A DNA stretch of 64,000 bases from Zerene cesonia (Eukaryota > Arthropoda > Insecta > Lepidoptera > Pieridae): NCBI RefSeq assembly GCF_012273895.1, contig NC_052120.1, positions 10,227,756 to 10,291,755 of the forward strand. The letters are read 5' to 3'. Shown piece after piece: positions 13,101 to 28,400 of the stretch. Each line of letters opens with the position of its first letter. Positions within the stretch are counted from its first letter, which is position 1. The notes beneath the pieces were generated by a model. It saw only the letters and a list, made by a program, of their open reading frames with translations, ran no database searches and was not told the DNA's origin. Both the position numbers and the translations under genes were made by a program.

Positions 13101-16100
13101 TCGTACTACGGAAATTTGGAATCAGCTTGCGCATGCAGTGTTTCCAAACGTTTACGATATGGGGACTTTCAAGAAAAGAGTTTACTCCTTTCTTAAAGGC
13201 CGACAACGCACGCATCATACCCCTGGTATTGTGCGTGTAACTGGGCGACGTGGAGCACTTAGCATCAGGTGACCGTCTGCTCGCTAGCCTGCTGTAGGGC
13301 CTGGTGCAGTGGGGGGGGCACCTTGAGGTGCGGCGGGCGGTCGGGGTTGGGGTGCACGAGGCCGGCGGGCGAGTCGGTGTAGGACACGAAGAGGCCGGCG
13401 CGCGCGTCGAACAGCGCGCCGCACACCTGCGAGAACCACTCGCGCCGCACGCCGCCCCAGTCCACGCCTGCGCACCACAACGACACGCGCTCACTCGCTA
13501 ACTCTCGCTTCAATAATATACTAGCTGTGACCCGCGGTCGAAACCGCGTAAGTCCGTATCCCGTAGGAATATCGGTATAAAAAGTGCCTATCTGTTATTT
13601 CAGTTGTCCAGCTATCTACAAAGCAAATTTCATTGCAATCGGTTCAGTAGTTTTTGCGTGAAAGAGTAACAGACGCACGCATACATATGCATCCATCCTC
13701 ACAAATTTTCGCATTTATAGTATTATTATTCGCCAATAGATGTCAGGAAGAGTCATCATAAATTAGGACTACTCAAACGCAAGTAAGTTTAAGTCGATAA
13801 AACACGAATATGACATTTTCTAAAAAAATTCCTAGCTAGATCGATTTGTCGCCCCCAAAACCCCCTATATACTAAATTTCATGAAAATCGTTGGAGCCGA
13901 TTCCGAGATTCCTATTATACATATATATATATACACAATAATTGCTTGTTTAAAGATATAAGATTAATGTTGCAAAGAAACCGTGGCGCAGTTCCGCTGT
14001 TCTAGTTCATGACATTGCACAGAGTAGACACAAAAACTATAATTTTACAGTATACATAAGATATTTTTTAAATTAATAATCTATTCTCGCATAATCAAAA
14101 AATTAAAAGAAAAAATGACAAAGCCGCTACACAGACTAATGCGTGGTGTGCGCACGCAGCGGGCTCACCCTGCTCGCCGTGGAAGGCGACGTCGAAGTTC
14201 TTGCACCAGTCGGCGAGCGTGAAGTGCTTGGTGGCCTTGAGGCTGGAGCGCAGCAGGTCGGCGCGGCGCACGCGCAGCGCCAGCTTGTCGTGCGGCTGCC
14301 GCGCGTGCCGCCCGCGCAGCTCGCTGTAGAAGAACTCCTGCTTGTTCTGCACACACACATCGCACGCAGGCCAACGGTTACTATTTACACATCATTATGT
14401 GCGCGTGTCGTAGATAACGCTGCTCGTAAATGGCAGTTCGATAGAAGGTGAGACAATAGTAACAAATATTTGTACTACAAAATAAGTCAGTATACATTTG
14501 TTTGGTGGGAAGATGTTTTCAAATTCAGCAAAAATGATCGAGATCGAAGGAGGGGGGGGGGGGGGNNNNNNNNNNNNNNNNNNNNNNNNNNNNNNNNNNN
14601 NNNNNNNNNNNNNNNNNNNNNNNNNNNNNNNNNNNNNNNNNNNNNNNNNNNNNNNNNNNNNNNNNNNNNNNNNNNNNNNNNNNNNNNNNNNNNNNNNNNN
14701 NNNNNNNNNNNNNNNNNNNNNNNNNNNNNNNNNNNNNNNNNNNNNNNNNNNNNNNNNNNNNNNNNNNNNNNNNNNNNNNNNNNNNNNNNNNNNNNNNNNN
14801 NNNNNNNNNNNNNNNNNNNNNNNNNNNNNNNNNNNNNNNNNNNNNNNNNNNNNNNNNNNNNNNNNNNNNNNNNNNNNNNNNNNNNNNNNNNNNNNNNNNN
14901 NNNNNNNNNNNNNNNNNNNNNNNNNNNNNNNNNNNNNNNNNNNNNNNNNNNNNNNNNNNNNNNNNNNNNNNNNNNNNNNNNNNNNNNNNNNNNNNNNNNN
15001 NNNNNNNNNNNNNNNNNNNNNNNNNNNNNNNNNNNNNNNNNNNNNNNNNNNNNNNNNNNNNNNNNNNNNNNNNNNNNNNNNNNNNNNNNNNNNNNNNNNN
15101 NNNNNNNNNNNNNNNNNNNNNNNNNNNNNNNNNNNNNNNNNNNNNNNNNNNNNNNNNNNNNNNNNNNNNNNNNNNNNNNNNNNNNNNNNNNNNNNNNNNN
15201 NNNNNNNNNNNNNNNNNNNNNNNNNNNNNNNNNNNNNNNNNNNNNNNNNNNNNNNNNNNNNNNNNNNNNNNNNNNNNNNNNNNNNNNNNNNNNNNNNNNN
15301 NNNNNNNNNNNNNNNNNNNNNNNNNNNNNNNNNNNNNNNNNNNNNNNNNNNNNNNNNNNNNNNNNNNNNNNNNNNNNNNNNNNNNNNNNNNNNNNNNNNN
15401 NNNNNNNNNNNNNNNNNNNNNNNNNNNNNNNNNNNNNNNNNNNNNNNNNNNNNNNNNNNNNNNNNNNNNNNNNNNNNNNNNNNNNNNNNNNNNNNNNNNN
15501 NNNNNNNNNNNNNNNNNNNNNNNNNNNNNNNNNNNNNNNNNNNNNNNNNNNNNNNNNNNNNNNNNCGAGAGCTGGTCACCTTGAAGCTGTCCTCGCCGCC
15601 GCAGTTGGCGATGAGCAGCTGCGTGAAGGTGGCGGCGAGCAGGTCGCGGCGCGCGCACTGCAGCCGCAGCGCCGCCTGCGCGCCGTCCTCCAGCACCAGC
15701 TCGGCGCTGCGCTGCCCCTCCACGATCAGCTGCGGCGGACACGCTCGCCGTCAGTGCCAGCTCACGAGGAAAGCCAAAATACCATCGGATCGCATAGCGA
15801 GGGATATATACGAAGCTACCGTCAAAATTATAAAAAAAAAAATAAACAAATAATTGTCCTTTATACTTAAATAATTGTATTCACTCCCTTTTTATAAAGA
15901 CTCACTTATCGAGTCAGTTTTTTTAATAAGGCCCACACAAAAATACATTATATAATAGAATATTACATACAACAACCACTAGTTTATTTCCAACCGACCT
16001 TAGTAGACGGGCACACTCTAAACGACGTGATCCTCTTGGGTATGATCTTCAGTATGTAGTCCTTGATGATGAGCTGCTTAGGGCTGAGGCAGCACAGCAC

Positions 16101-19100
16101 GCGGCGCTGCTTGCCTGGCGACAACAGTTTCGCCTCGTACGACACGGTCGCGCGCTTCGACGACAGCTGCCGCTGCACTGTGGCCGCGTCGCTTGCTGAC
16201 ACATAGAAATAAATAAATCGTGAATAAAGCGCATCTAAAATCCGTTAAATCTCTTTCATTCCCAAAACACAAACAGATATTTACAGATTTAATACGACTA
16301 AATGTCACTTTTAGAAGTTTACTATATTTAAAGTTTCAAATCCAAATCTTATATAATTTATTTTATTTAAAAAAATATAACATACGAGTAAGCACAATAC
16401 AGTCAAATTGTCCATTATGCAACAGTACGCCCTCGTAATATATAGCAGCTCGGAACACGCCAGCGCGAGGAAAGCACAACGTCACGCTGACGCGCTGATT
16501 CACGCTGTCGTACTCGAACTGTGCAGCTGTTGATATTGACTCATCTGATTCCCCACCGATGGGCTTTATTTCTATCGAGAACCCCTGAAAATTTCGATAT
16601 TATTCATTAAAATGATAATGAAACGCTTGTCTACATTACAAATAGCAATGGACCTAAAACATAGTTTTGTGAAACACCAATAAGGTAATCGGGCTTATTT
16701 GTTTTCATTAAAAGAAAAGTAAATAATTCTATTAGGTAATAAGTTTGTTAAAAAAACCTTGTATAATGTAATATTATGTATTTTTGTATGTGGTACATAG
16801 AAGAATCTGTTTCTGGTGGGCGAATATTTATGGTATTTTTATATATTATGTATATTGCGCTGTGATTGATTGATTATTTTTGTGGTAGAATAGTTATGGT
16901 GTCTGTGGGATGGTATTTTTGTAGTTTCTACGTGCTGCGAACGCGAGCGTGTGCGCGTGTGCGTGTGCGTGTGCGTGTGCGTGTGGGTGTGCGTGTGCGT
17001 GTGCGTGTGGGTGTGGGTGTGCGTCACCTCCGCGTCGTTGTTGGCGAGCGTGGCGGGGTTGTCGTAGTGGTCGCGCGGGTGCACGTGCAGCGCGCGCGGG
17101 CGGCCGGCGGCGCACACGAGCGCGGCGGGCGCGCGGTTGACGCGCGAGCGGCGCGCCGCCACGCCGCCCGCCACGAACCACTTGCGGAACGGGCCGCCCG
17201 CCGCCGACGCGCCGCCTGCCGCCGACCGTGCCATACTTATACTACACTTTAGACCAGTTCGAAAGCCTCCTCTAGACTTATCGAGTCTATGAGAGGGTCG
17301 ACAACAAACAAATTATTTATTCACTAGTTGCTAATGAGAGTTCACGAAAAACATTGGCTATGAAAAATATTACTAGGAGCAAAAATATCCTAGACTATAG
17401 TAAATTCCGATAAAGCTTTTGATAACGATTCCCATCTCATACAATATAGACAATTTTTACATAAATATTTTGCTATCAATACATCATAACCGTTAACTTT
17501 AAATATCCCCAGGTAATTAATTCTAAGAACCTAATGGTGTGGTGGGGTCACATAACGTTACGTTGTAAAGTGTGTTTATTAAATACCAAAATTTTAAAAG
17601 TCTATTGACAATATTATCATGAAAACTTACCAATCATAACAGATATAACGTAAACTCCGGCGGTTCGAACCGTGAACTTCACTCTTGCGGTATGCGCTAA
17701 GGCCGGCTGTCCTGAACCCAACTCTACGACTGCTGTAACCTACAATTTTTTTTATTACGTTATTCAGTTATTATTAGATATTTATTTCATTCTATAATAT
17801 TCGAAATGTAGCTCTGAAATTTAAAAGGTCAAAAAAAAAATCAAAAAAACCCACCAAGGGGTACACCAAGACGTATCTCCATACCTTTCTAGTTCCGTGC
17901 GAGATGTGGACGGTTAAGTCATCGGTGTCGCAGATGGGGTAGGGGTGTCCGTTGCGCTGGTAGCAGTGCACGGTGAAGCACATGGTCTCGCCCACTGGCT
18001 GCGGCTCTTCCCAACCCCATTCCACCTGGAATAAGTGTGGTATTATTAAAAAAATGTAAAAAATGTTTTTTTTTTGCGATATGTACATAAGTCTATGTTA
18101 ATAATTCAGTTACTTCTGTTTACTTTGAACTGACCATAATATAAGGTATTGTTTATTTTGTACATAGATTTTTTTTATTTCTAAGTTAATCACCTTTTAA
18201 TTACTTATTTGCTGAATTTCTAAATAAACATAACTTAAGTATATCAGCATCACGTTTTTATTTATTTATTACCACTGTAGCACTGCATCGCACAGTAACA
18301 GAATACCTTACAACTGGGAGGATGCAGATATTTCCCCGTCACGTACTGCAGCAGCGAGTGCTTTGCCTCCGGGGCCAGCGACGGTTGCGTCATCGCAGCC
18401 AGCGTCACCAGCCCACATACCGATACCGACACTATTAACATCCCTCCTGAAATGCATCGTCACCTTCATCATTTCTTAAGTTTTCTACTACAGTAACTAG
18501 CTATCACATTAAATCACGAGTTCTTAAGACCGACAGTATTTAAACTATCATTTCATAAGGCCGTAAAAGCAAAACAAGCATTTTGATTATATGTATACGA
18601 AGCTAAAATAAATCTATTCGAGGTTTCGTTTAAGTACACAATGAAAAGCTGCGATTGCTGAAGGCATATGAATCAGAACAATCTAGAACATTATCTATTA
18701 TCAGCTCACCCCACGTCCAAGCGTCTTGGTGCTTACTGTTTTTCACCACAGTGTTCCACAGTTCGTTCTTTAATGCTTGCAACTCTTCCTTCCCAGTGGG
18801 CAGGCTCTGCCGCGCCAAAGACCACGCATTGAAGTCCTTGGCGTCGATAACATGCCGAGCTATGGAGTCCTCCAGCCAGTACACATCCTCTAAGGAGGAT
18901 ACATCCAGACTAAGTAGCCTGAAACGAATAATTATAGCAGTATGACAATAATGAAATACTATTCAAAGTAAGGTAAAAGGTACTATTTGGTACCTTATTC
19001 AATGTTACTTCCGGTTCGCTCTAGATTGGCGCTGGATAGAAATACTCCATGCTTGGCAGAGTCCGCACTGCGATTTATTCCCGCGAGCGGTTAGCTGGTT

Positions 19101-22100
19101 TAATTACGAAACCGCTCGAGTTGCTCACACAAATTATATAGGTAGTTTATTTCTAAAAACAATTTTGGCGGGGTTTTGCGTTTTTTTTTACCAGCATGCA
19201 TTCTATCAACAATTAGTAGCGGGAAAACACCGCAAGTGAGGCCGCTTGTATTCATGTCGTATTCGTTTGCTTCAATCACAAAATCACTATTTTTTACGGA
19301 TTAACCGTAGAGCGGCCTAGCCCCTAATATACTCGTATGTAGCTTTCTTTAAGTAAAATATATTTTATAACCAATTTCCGAAAACGAAAGAAAGAAACAC
19401 AGAGGTTGTATGTTCGTATGTGTGTATTATTTGTTTTTGATTATGAGATGTTGAGTAGTTTTGAAGTCAGTTTAATTTTTAATTAAAAAATAATTTAGGT
19501 ACTTAATCGGAAACTTATTTAATACTGTCTAAATTTCAAACAATCAAATAGTAGATTTCGTCTAGCTGAATATAGCCTAACAATAAACGAACAACATAAC
19601 GTTATTATAATATATTTGTTGAACGGAAGCAAAACCTCCAAAAATTTCCCATCTCCACACCCTTTTAACAACAAAACAACCCATTGTTAATCGAATAACA
19701 TACATTCTGCGAAAATGTCGTTACTTATTCCGCCCTAAGCATTAACATAAGTCATAACACACGCTAAAGGTACAAATGCTGCCCATTATTGGCCTTACCC
19801 ATTATTTCTATTCATAGATCAGTCGAAACGGACGATTAACCCTAACCAAAGGCCCATTAGCGAAATGGGCAATGACAGCATGCACGCATGAATTTCAGGT
19901 AACGTTGGGTTAACGTGGGTCGAATTTGGGGCCTGTCCGAATCCTTTTAGATCGCTCGTTGAATAATGTACAGCGCAGAGTGCATTGCATTGTTACGATT
20001 CTATAGACGGTCAGTGATACAGGACATTACAGTACATACATACATTTCGTATATTTCTACGGCGGTTCCAGTTCAATTCCTAGGCAAAAATTTAATTTCT
20101 TAACCGAGCTTATATTATAAACGCTTTTAAACATTTTAAGTGTTTTCCATACATTTTGTATTTTATTGTTCCATTTTTTACAACATTTGGAATATTACTG
20201 ATTATATGATCGCATTAATACTCTTTATGCAGCGATCAGACCACTATTTATTTAATGTTTACTTCGATTGTTTCAATTTCTATCAGAGCAATAAATAGTG
20301 GGGAAATAAATAATTATCGATTTCTCATAACAAGTATTGAGCACAAAGGCATAATAGTTTTAAAACGCCACCAGAACTTCTCCTACCAAGTAAACAATAC
20401 CCAAATGTATTCTCTAGAATAGATTATTGAATTCCACGCGCAATGATTTCTGTTGTCGAAACTTTAATTTATATCCAAGAATTTTTTATATTTTCCACAA
20501 TCGGTATTGCAATTAAAATGAGTAAGTGTTATTTTAAGGTGGGCCGCCATTTCTACTTTTTTTCATTTTTATTTTCAGTCTTTTGTGCAAAATGAAATGA
20601 AATACGGCCAGTGGAGTTCAGCGCTCAGTTCAGCTTTATGAAGATCGTACAATGCTGACTATTTTCAACGGGCTAACTATACATAAACTGTAGCTTAGCG
20701 AAAAATTTAACTAATAATATGAAACATAATTTTCTCCTGAAAACTGAATATAAATTATATATCCAAAATTTGTCATTACTCGTAAATGCGAACTTACTCC
20801 AGAAGCAGAGTTACATAAGGCTTACATAGGCGCAGTCTTCCCATGTAATATTTATTTAAAGATATCGTAGTTTATACAGAGCAATGTATAGCATTATTAT
20901 TATTCACCAAAAAGGGAAGGAAGGGACCAAATGACAACAATTCCCTATCATACACAAAACGAATCACGATAATCGGTTGAAAACTAACGAAGTTATCAAA
21001 TAACAAAGCCAAAAAAAAAACAATCGAATTGAGAACCAAGGAGGTTCTCTATCGATTTTGGAACGTCGGTTTAAAATATACTATCTGTTATATCTTAAAG
21101 CATTTACCATCGTTAGTTGGAAGCATAATCATCTTCGTTAATACTGAATATATAAAACTGAAATTTAACCCAAAATCCAACAAGAATAATGGATGTACAT
21201 TAGAATTCGCGCCGCAGCCGTCCCCGGGGGCGAATATGAAGATAAATTGTAACGAAATTGACTGTAACATAATGTCTGCCGAGTCATGCCTAAAAGATTT
21301 TGTATCCATCATTTTTCATAACATATTTACATTTTACATCAATATTTTAATGGTTTTCTATAGGGAAAGATTTAATACAGCTACACCTCTACATATGAGT
21401 TGGCAGACAAGTAACTCATTACGTCATTAATTTAAGCTTTTATTAGTGCATAATCGTTTATAACTTTGAATATTGTACGCGCGTAAATACCTACAATATA
21501 TTAATTCGTATTTCGCTTTTTTATAATTGCAAGTATTAGAATTGAAATGGAGTAACTTAAATAAAAAATTGAAAAGGAGGAAAACGTTCACGTATTCTAA
21601 TATACCTTTATAAAGATTCATTACTAATCACTACAAACTATAATATATAGCAGTGATGGCTCAATGGTGAGGACCTCGGACCTCAAAATCGATAACTCGG
21701 GGTTCGAGACCAGGCGAGCGTGCAGGAAATAAATTGAGTTTTCAATTTATCTGCACATATGGATAACATCACAACTGCTGTGCTGATGATGATGACATAA
21801 AACAAAGTCGCTTTCTCTGTCCCTATGTCCCTATGTATGCTTAAATATTTTAAACTACGCAACGGATTTTGTTGGGGTTTTTTTTTTTATAGATAGAGTA
21901 ATTCAAGGGGAAGGTTTATATGTATCACATCTATTAAACTACTCCGAATTTGACGTGTGCGAAGCTGCGGGCAAAATCTAATGATATTATAAAGAGGTGA
22001 CGTGTAAAATTTGTGACGTTGTAGGGGGCGAATCTCAGGAACTACTAGACTGTTTTCACCGTTAATATTTACTAGCTGTGACCCGCGGTTGAAACCGAGT

Positions 22101-22353
22101 AAGCGTGCTGCGTAACCGTATCCCGTAGGAATATCGGTATAAAAAGTGCCTATGTGTTATTTCAGTTGTCCATCTACCTACGAAGCAAAATAGTATTTTT
22201 ATTTACCAATAGATGTCAGGAAAAAAAACAACGAATAAAACACGAATATGACATTTTCTAAAAAAAAATTCCTAGCTGGATCGATTTATCGCCCCCGAAA
22301 CCCCCTGACCTACTAAATTTCATGAAAATCGTTGGAGCCGATTCCGAGATTCC

Positions 22354-22402
<49 letters not shown>

Positions 22403-25400
22403 AGAATTACTCGTTTAAAGGTATAAGATACGTAATGAATGAATGCAATAAGCTATTATGTTTCACGGGGTCCACGAGCGACGGCTGGTAGAATAATAAG
22501 TAAAAACTTTAATAGTACAGGTAGTACCTGACAAAAGTCATTATCAGTAGAAAATAACGAACAGAGATTCTGTCAGCGCATACCAATTGGACGACAAGAG
22601 TAATTGGACGGGATGGCCTATACTGTTTTGTAGACGTACACGTTTGTTGATTAAATTTTGATTGCTGTGTGTTCCCAAAAAGCGAAGGACATTGGTGCCA
22701 AATATATAAACAAATGAAATAACGAATTCAAATCAATTATTGTTTACAGGTGGTGCGAACTTGGGTGACCTTTTTAACACGCTTTAATTAGTTTCGTCTG
22801 TTTCTTTGTATGTAGCCTTTAGACTCATTTTGACCCAATTTTAACGCAGAGGTTTAGTTCAAAACTTTGTACATTTATCAATACAATAATTTCATTAGTT
22901 TATTTTATCCTAATTAGGATCGAATTCAATTATTGCTTTCCTTGCGTAAACTCAGTATAAGAGCAAATGAGATAGTTTAATTAATGATATCAATAAAGCG
23001 TGATTTTAATGATTTTTTTATACAATATTTATTTTTAGAAAGATTTATTGATCTTATATTGTTATACACACAACTCAGATATCCTACAAAAGTTATAAAT
23101 GCGAAGATGTGTGTGTGTGTTCTTTCACGCAAAATCTACTGAACCGATTGCAATGAAATTTGGTACGTAGATTGCTGGACAACTGGAATAACATATAGGT
23201 AACTTTTTATCCCGATATTCCAACAGGATACGGACTTAGGAGGGGAAACCGCGGGGCGCAGCTAAAACATTTATAAATCTTTATTGTTTTAGGATAGTTT
23301 TGAATCCCGTTGTTTTAATTTAATAAATTGTTATTACGTATGAGGTAATTTTTATAATATATTGTAATCGTGATTTATATTAACGATTCTGTTGTAGTGT
23401 TAAAACTATTACATACACTTCGATAAAAATGCATTGCGTGCATGTAAAGTTTTCAAGCAATTCTTTTATTTTGGTTGTCATGGCGACAATGTGTTTTATA
23501 CGTTGCGATATTACAATTAATGATTTATGCCATATGTTAGTAAGTAGTGTAAATGTTAGTATTTAATTTATCCTAGAATAAACGACCAAACAAAATTAAC
23601 TTGCTGGATCAATATTTTGAGCTGAAAGTTACTTTAGTTGACATTTTTCACACGTTGAAAAATCTTCCGAACTTCACCGATAGATGTCGTTATACACTCC
23701 ATAGTCGCGCTATCATTATTTCGTCCACAGCATGATATAATGTTTGTATTGTTTGCAATTCGATAACAAACAAACAAGCTTACATAATAATATACTAGCT
23801 TCGCCCGCGGCTTAGATTCGCGTATTTTTGCAGCTTTTTAACTGCCGACTGGCGGTTTAAAGCTTCGATAAAATAAATAGGTAATAAAATGATGGTGACT
23901 CAGGAAAATCATACAGATACTGTCCCAATCCACTTTGTTATTCAGAAAATATCATTACACCTATAGTTACAGGGTATATAATGCACACTAACAGTCAAAT
24001 GGAGGTCATTCTGGCTCGAGCTCGTTTACTTTGCCGCAAGATTGACTAGACCCAACTGCATTAACTTGCTCAGCTTGATTGAGTACTGAGCGTATCTGCT
24101 ATTGCTGAAGCGAAGTACTATATCTGATCCTTTACAACTAATGAACGAAGCAGTTTTCTTTTAATAGCCCTTCTTACATCTATTAACTTTATTTTTTCCG
24201 GACCTCCCTGGTATCCTACTAATATTATAAATGCGAAAGTTGTAAGGATGTGTGTGTGTTTGTTGCTCTTTCACGAGAAAACTACTGAACCGGTTGCAAT
24301 GAAATTTTGTACGTAGATAGCTGCACAACTGGAATAACATATAGGCAACATTTTATCCCGATATTCCCACGGGATACGGACTTACGCGAGTGAAACCGCG
24401 GGGCGCAGCTAGTTATCTATACACTACGATTCCTCGTCCACCAGGTTGTCTGGAAAAGATCGCTGCTTAAGCGATAAGACGGCTAGTTGTGATCTTCGTA
24501 TTTATAAAATTGTTTCTCGTTTGTACACTATATACGACATAACCCACGGCGGCAGGAAGAAGATCTTATGCAAGAATTCCCCACTTACAGAAAAGAGGTG
24601 GAACACAAATGGTTTGATGATATAGCTAATAAGAGCCCGTTTGTCGTTTGTTGACTATCCTATAAAACATTGGTAAATTTTCTAACTCTGTATGTTTGTT
24701 ATAAACTCTTTCACTAACAGAAAGCTACACTATTCAGTAGTGACATTCCACTTTTCATTTCATGTAATTTCTTATTCAGGATCAACCCGCACAAAGTCGA
24801 GGCAAGCGGCTAATGTAAATAAAATAAAAACAAAAACTATGAAATACAAAGAATATTTCAAAATAAAAAGTGAAAAAAATAAAGCAAAATTAAAAATAAT
24901 ACATCAAATATCTTGTAAGCACAATGAAATAAGATACATCACGTTATTGTAATGCTACTCAATATACCGGACATAAGATCCAAACATAAGAATCACCATG
25001 AGTATTAAACGAAACCGGGGGCTTAATCAAAAACGGAAACAAAATGGGAAATGTAAAAGAAAAAACAGCAGTTTGTGATCCAGTCCCATAGCCCGGAGAT
25101 ACAATGAAGAAAGCGATTGTTCTATAAAATATTCAATCGGCTTGAATCCTTTAACCGGCCCATAATTTAGCGAGGGTTTCTCCACTCTCCTTAACGCATT
25201 GGGATTCAATGAGTTCGTCTAATAGCTTAGTAGCAGACTAAATAGTTGAAATGTATGAAGTCCCTAATTGCGCCTTTGTTCATAGTAATTAATGAATACA
25301 GTATGTGGTAATTAATTAACAAATAGATCTTCGAAAATATATATGAATGTAAATGTCCCTTTAGGGCGTTATTATTGTAGAATGTAAAAATGCGGATTTA

Positions 25401-28400
25401 TTTTCCTGCAAGCACACCTTTTATGATAAAATTTCTTCTTTCAACAAATCTCATTTCTATCTAAAGCGTGCGGTGCGCCCCGGCTTCGCCCGTGATACAC
25501 ATATAGAACTCAGGGATCACGTGGATACATATTTAACGTTGATAAAACTTTGAAATAGGTCCAATAGTTCCTGAGCTCAGCGCGTTCAAACAAACAAAGA
25601 AACTTTACCGTTATAATATCGGTATTGATAAATAACGAATCCTGTTTGAAATATTATTTATATTTCAGACGATTCTGAACACAACAACAAAGAAGTTTTA
25701 ACTACGACAAAACTTGCATGTAAGTTTTCAATAACGTTTCGACAACTAAAGATTTCTCAAATCTGCATTCACACGTTATACTCTCTGTTCTGGTCGTGAT
25801 TTGAAATAATTGATCATTAATTATATTCTTAGTATTTTCTTGTGTTTGATTTTACGCGAGAATACACTTTGAAATTAAAGACTTTTAAACGGATTTTAAA
25901 CGCGATTTACGGTCACGATGATTCCTTCATTTAAAAGGTGTTGCTTCTTCTGAGCACTCGATCGCATAGAATATTAGAATCTTATCAAAATTTATGCAGC
26001 ATAAATTTTGATAAGATTTTAATTTTTGTGCAAGGAACGTGGAATAAGAGAACGTCTGTTTAACTGAAATATGGAATCCTCTTTTATAAAGTTTAAAGAA
26101 GAATCATGCCGCTGTATCGTTATTCCGAAACTAGGGGATTGAAAGAAATCGGGCATTTTAGTATACATAACAAATGACGACAATATTTGTGAAACTGCTA
26201 CGATCTGATAAATACGTATTATAATGCAATAAAAATGCATAAAATGCAATATATACTGATAAAATAATATAGTATATTTGGTGAGTTTGTTTATTTGTTA
26301 TTCTTAACGCGCTAATCTCAGTAACTGCTGGACGGATTTTAAAAATTCTCTCAACGTTGTATAATATGTACGCAATCCCTGTATGTTATAGGCTATATGT
26401 GTACCACGGGCGAACTCGGGGTGAACTGGTAATTGAATATTTTTATATACAGGCAATTAATTCCTGTGAGTTCCACTTGAATTTATTAAAAACGTGCATT
26501 GAATTTCAACCAATAAGGACCTAGACAACAATTTACAACGCGAATTTCCATTAAATTTCTCGACAGACTACAGACTGGTCAAACGCATACCTAAGCCATT
26601 CCGCTGTAGGTCCATAGGTGGGCTCACCTATAGCCATTTAAAGACAATTTTATTTTGTACAGCATCATACATCATACAAATTCTATTTGTTTCCCGACAC
26701 CAGCGTCCCAGCAGACTCAAATGAATACATGATAACATCCTTTGCAGATAAGCGTACTTTCTAAAACGTTTCAACCAGCGTCGAACCGACACATATCAGT
26801 AGAATAACAAGTATCACAGCCCGCACTGCGACAGTTTTGCATAATCTTGCGACTTACGCTTTCATCGGGACTGCTGTGGACCCTTCGGCATATGGAAAAC
26901 ATTTTCAGGAGTGTGAGACTTGCTTATGACACGCCATTTAAAATGAAGCTCTAATGCGCTATTGTTTACGGTGTAAAATCATTTGTATTGTGTGTTATGA
27001 TACTAATTTGATACTCCATGTTACATAGTTTTTAGACCAGTACTTCTAGACCAGTATATATAAATGTACTTGCTGCGCCCCGTAAGTCCGTATCGCGTAG
27101 GAATATCTGGATAAAAAGTTGCCTATATGTTATTCCAGTTGTCCAGCTGTCTACGTACCAAATTTCATTGCAATCGGTTCAATGGTTTTTGCGTGAAAGA
27201 GCAACAAACACACACACGTCCTTACAAACATTTGCATGTAAAATATTAGTAGGATAGGATTACAAAATAAATAACAAATCCTTCTCTGACTAGCAACATG
27301 CAGACAGATATATTCAAAAGAAAACGCATCGAACAAATAACACGACTTATCGAAGTTCAGCGAAGTGCGCCACAGGCGACTTGTAGAAACTTATGAATAC
27401 TACGGAAATCTTCGCCGACTTGTTCCTATACTGGTGCGTTAACAAGCTAGTTCTATATTTTAAGCTCCAGATAACTTTTAAAAGGACTACATACCATCCG
27501 ATGATTATAAAGAAATATTCTGGCTGTGTTTTTTGAAAAGTGACAGCTAGGTAGGATTAGGTGGTAGAATATATATTGAGTATCTTTTATAACTTTCCGT
27601 TTTCGCTCGAACAGAACAAAATCGTGAGGGAATATCAAGAAAATTTCTAGATAGATACCACGATATGACATTTCCAGACAATTTTTTAAAATAACCTTTG
27701 TATCTCAAATGTGAAGAAGTTAGAATTTTAGTACTTTCAACTGTACGTAGTCAATCAATACAAACTAACTCACTAAGAAGATAAATATTGATAAAAAAAA
27801 TAACTAACTTCGTATACACATGCTGGAGGGACCTAGTCGCCAGCCACTGGCGCAGCACCAACTTCTGCTGCAGCACCTGTGCAGCTCTGCGCAGGCGCTT
27901 CTCCTCCGCCGCCGGCAGCTCAGGCAGCCTGTCCAGATGCTCTGGCGACGCACAGCCTGATAGCGTGGAAATACCTGAAACATAAATGATACTGCCACTA
28001 TAAGCATACAACCCAATAAAGTATCCGAGACTTTAAAATAAACATAAAGATAGCAAAAGAGCTGAACATAGCTCTGCGATACCAGAAATGTTATTTATTG
28101 TAGTTACCTGCCGAAATAACGATAATTGTGACGTGAAAGTTGAAATGTAGGGCGGAAAGATTATTATCACAAGACTGAATGTAACAAATGATGATATGTA
28201 TATTTTCACATTAATTAATTTTTTTGTTGTATAAAATATAAAATTACTTTATAAATACCTAATTAGCATAGCAGTATTTTTATTAGCAGTAGTTGGCTAT
28301 AATTATGACTGAAGAAGTCCATGATTGTATATGAAAACATAAAAAACTTGTAGTTTAAATAAATAAATAAACAAATATGAACATCATTCACAATGTTAAT

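Larger units (their letters stand above)
18919..27808 (-). other. AREL1 intron 2 (8.9 kb)
   Basis: The donor GTTAGT is at 27808 and the acceptor TTTCAG ends at 18919. The intron is AT-rich and contains two tRNA-like or Helitron insertions listed separately, an inverted repeat at 25978 and several repeat scraps. No additional coding exon could be supported; frames such as 21029-21430 have intron-like composition. Confidence 0.75.

Noticed and set aside
13321..13322. LINE insertion disrupting AREL1
   Set aside because: The element lies wholly within intron 12; the exon 12 donor AAG|GTGCCC is intact and exons 12 and 13 join in phase.
13069..13513. 141-codon minus-strand frame over AREL1 exon 12 and intron 12
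   Set aside because: Wrong frame for the HECT motif DWGGVRREWF, and its 3' part is antisense to a LINE fragment.
14395..15870. Long open frames of 400-466 codons on both strands
   Set aside because: They are open only because 1000 N contain no stops; only the 15729-15580 exon of AREL1 is real.
16839..17252. Frames of about 130 codons around AREL1 exon 7
   Set aside because: Contain the GTGTGC microsatellite; only the 17215-17028 part is coding. The ATG at 17234 was rejected as a start because the previous exon joins in phase at 17215.
21029..21430. 133-codon plus-strand frame in AREL1 intron 2
   Set aside because: AT-rich, no recognisable motif, no supporting splice structure or neighbouring exon; composition equals the intron.
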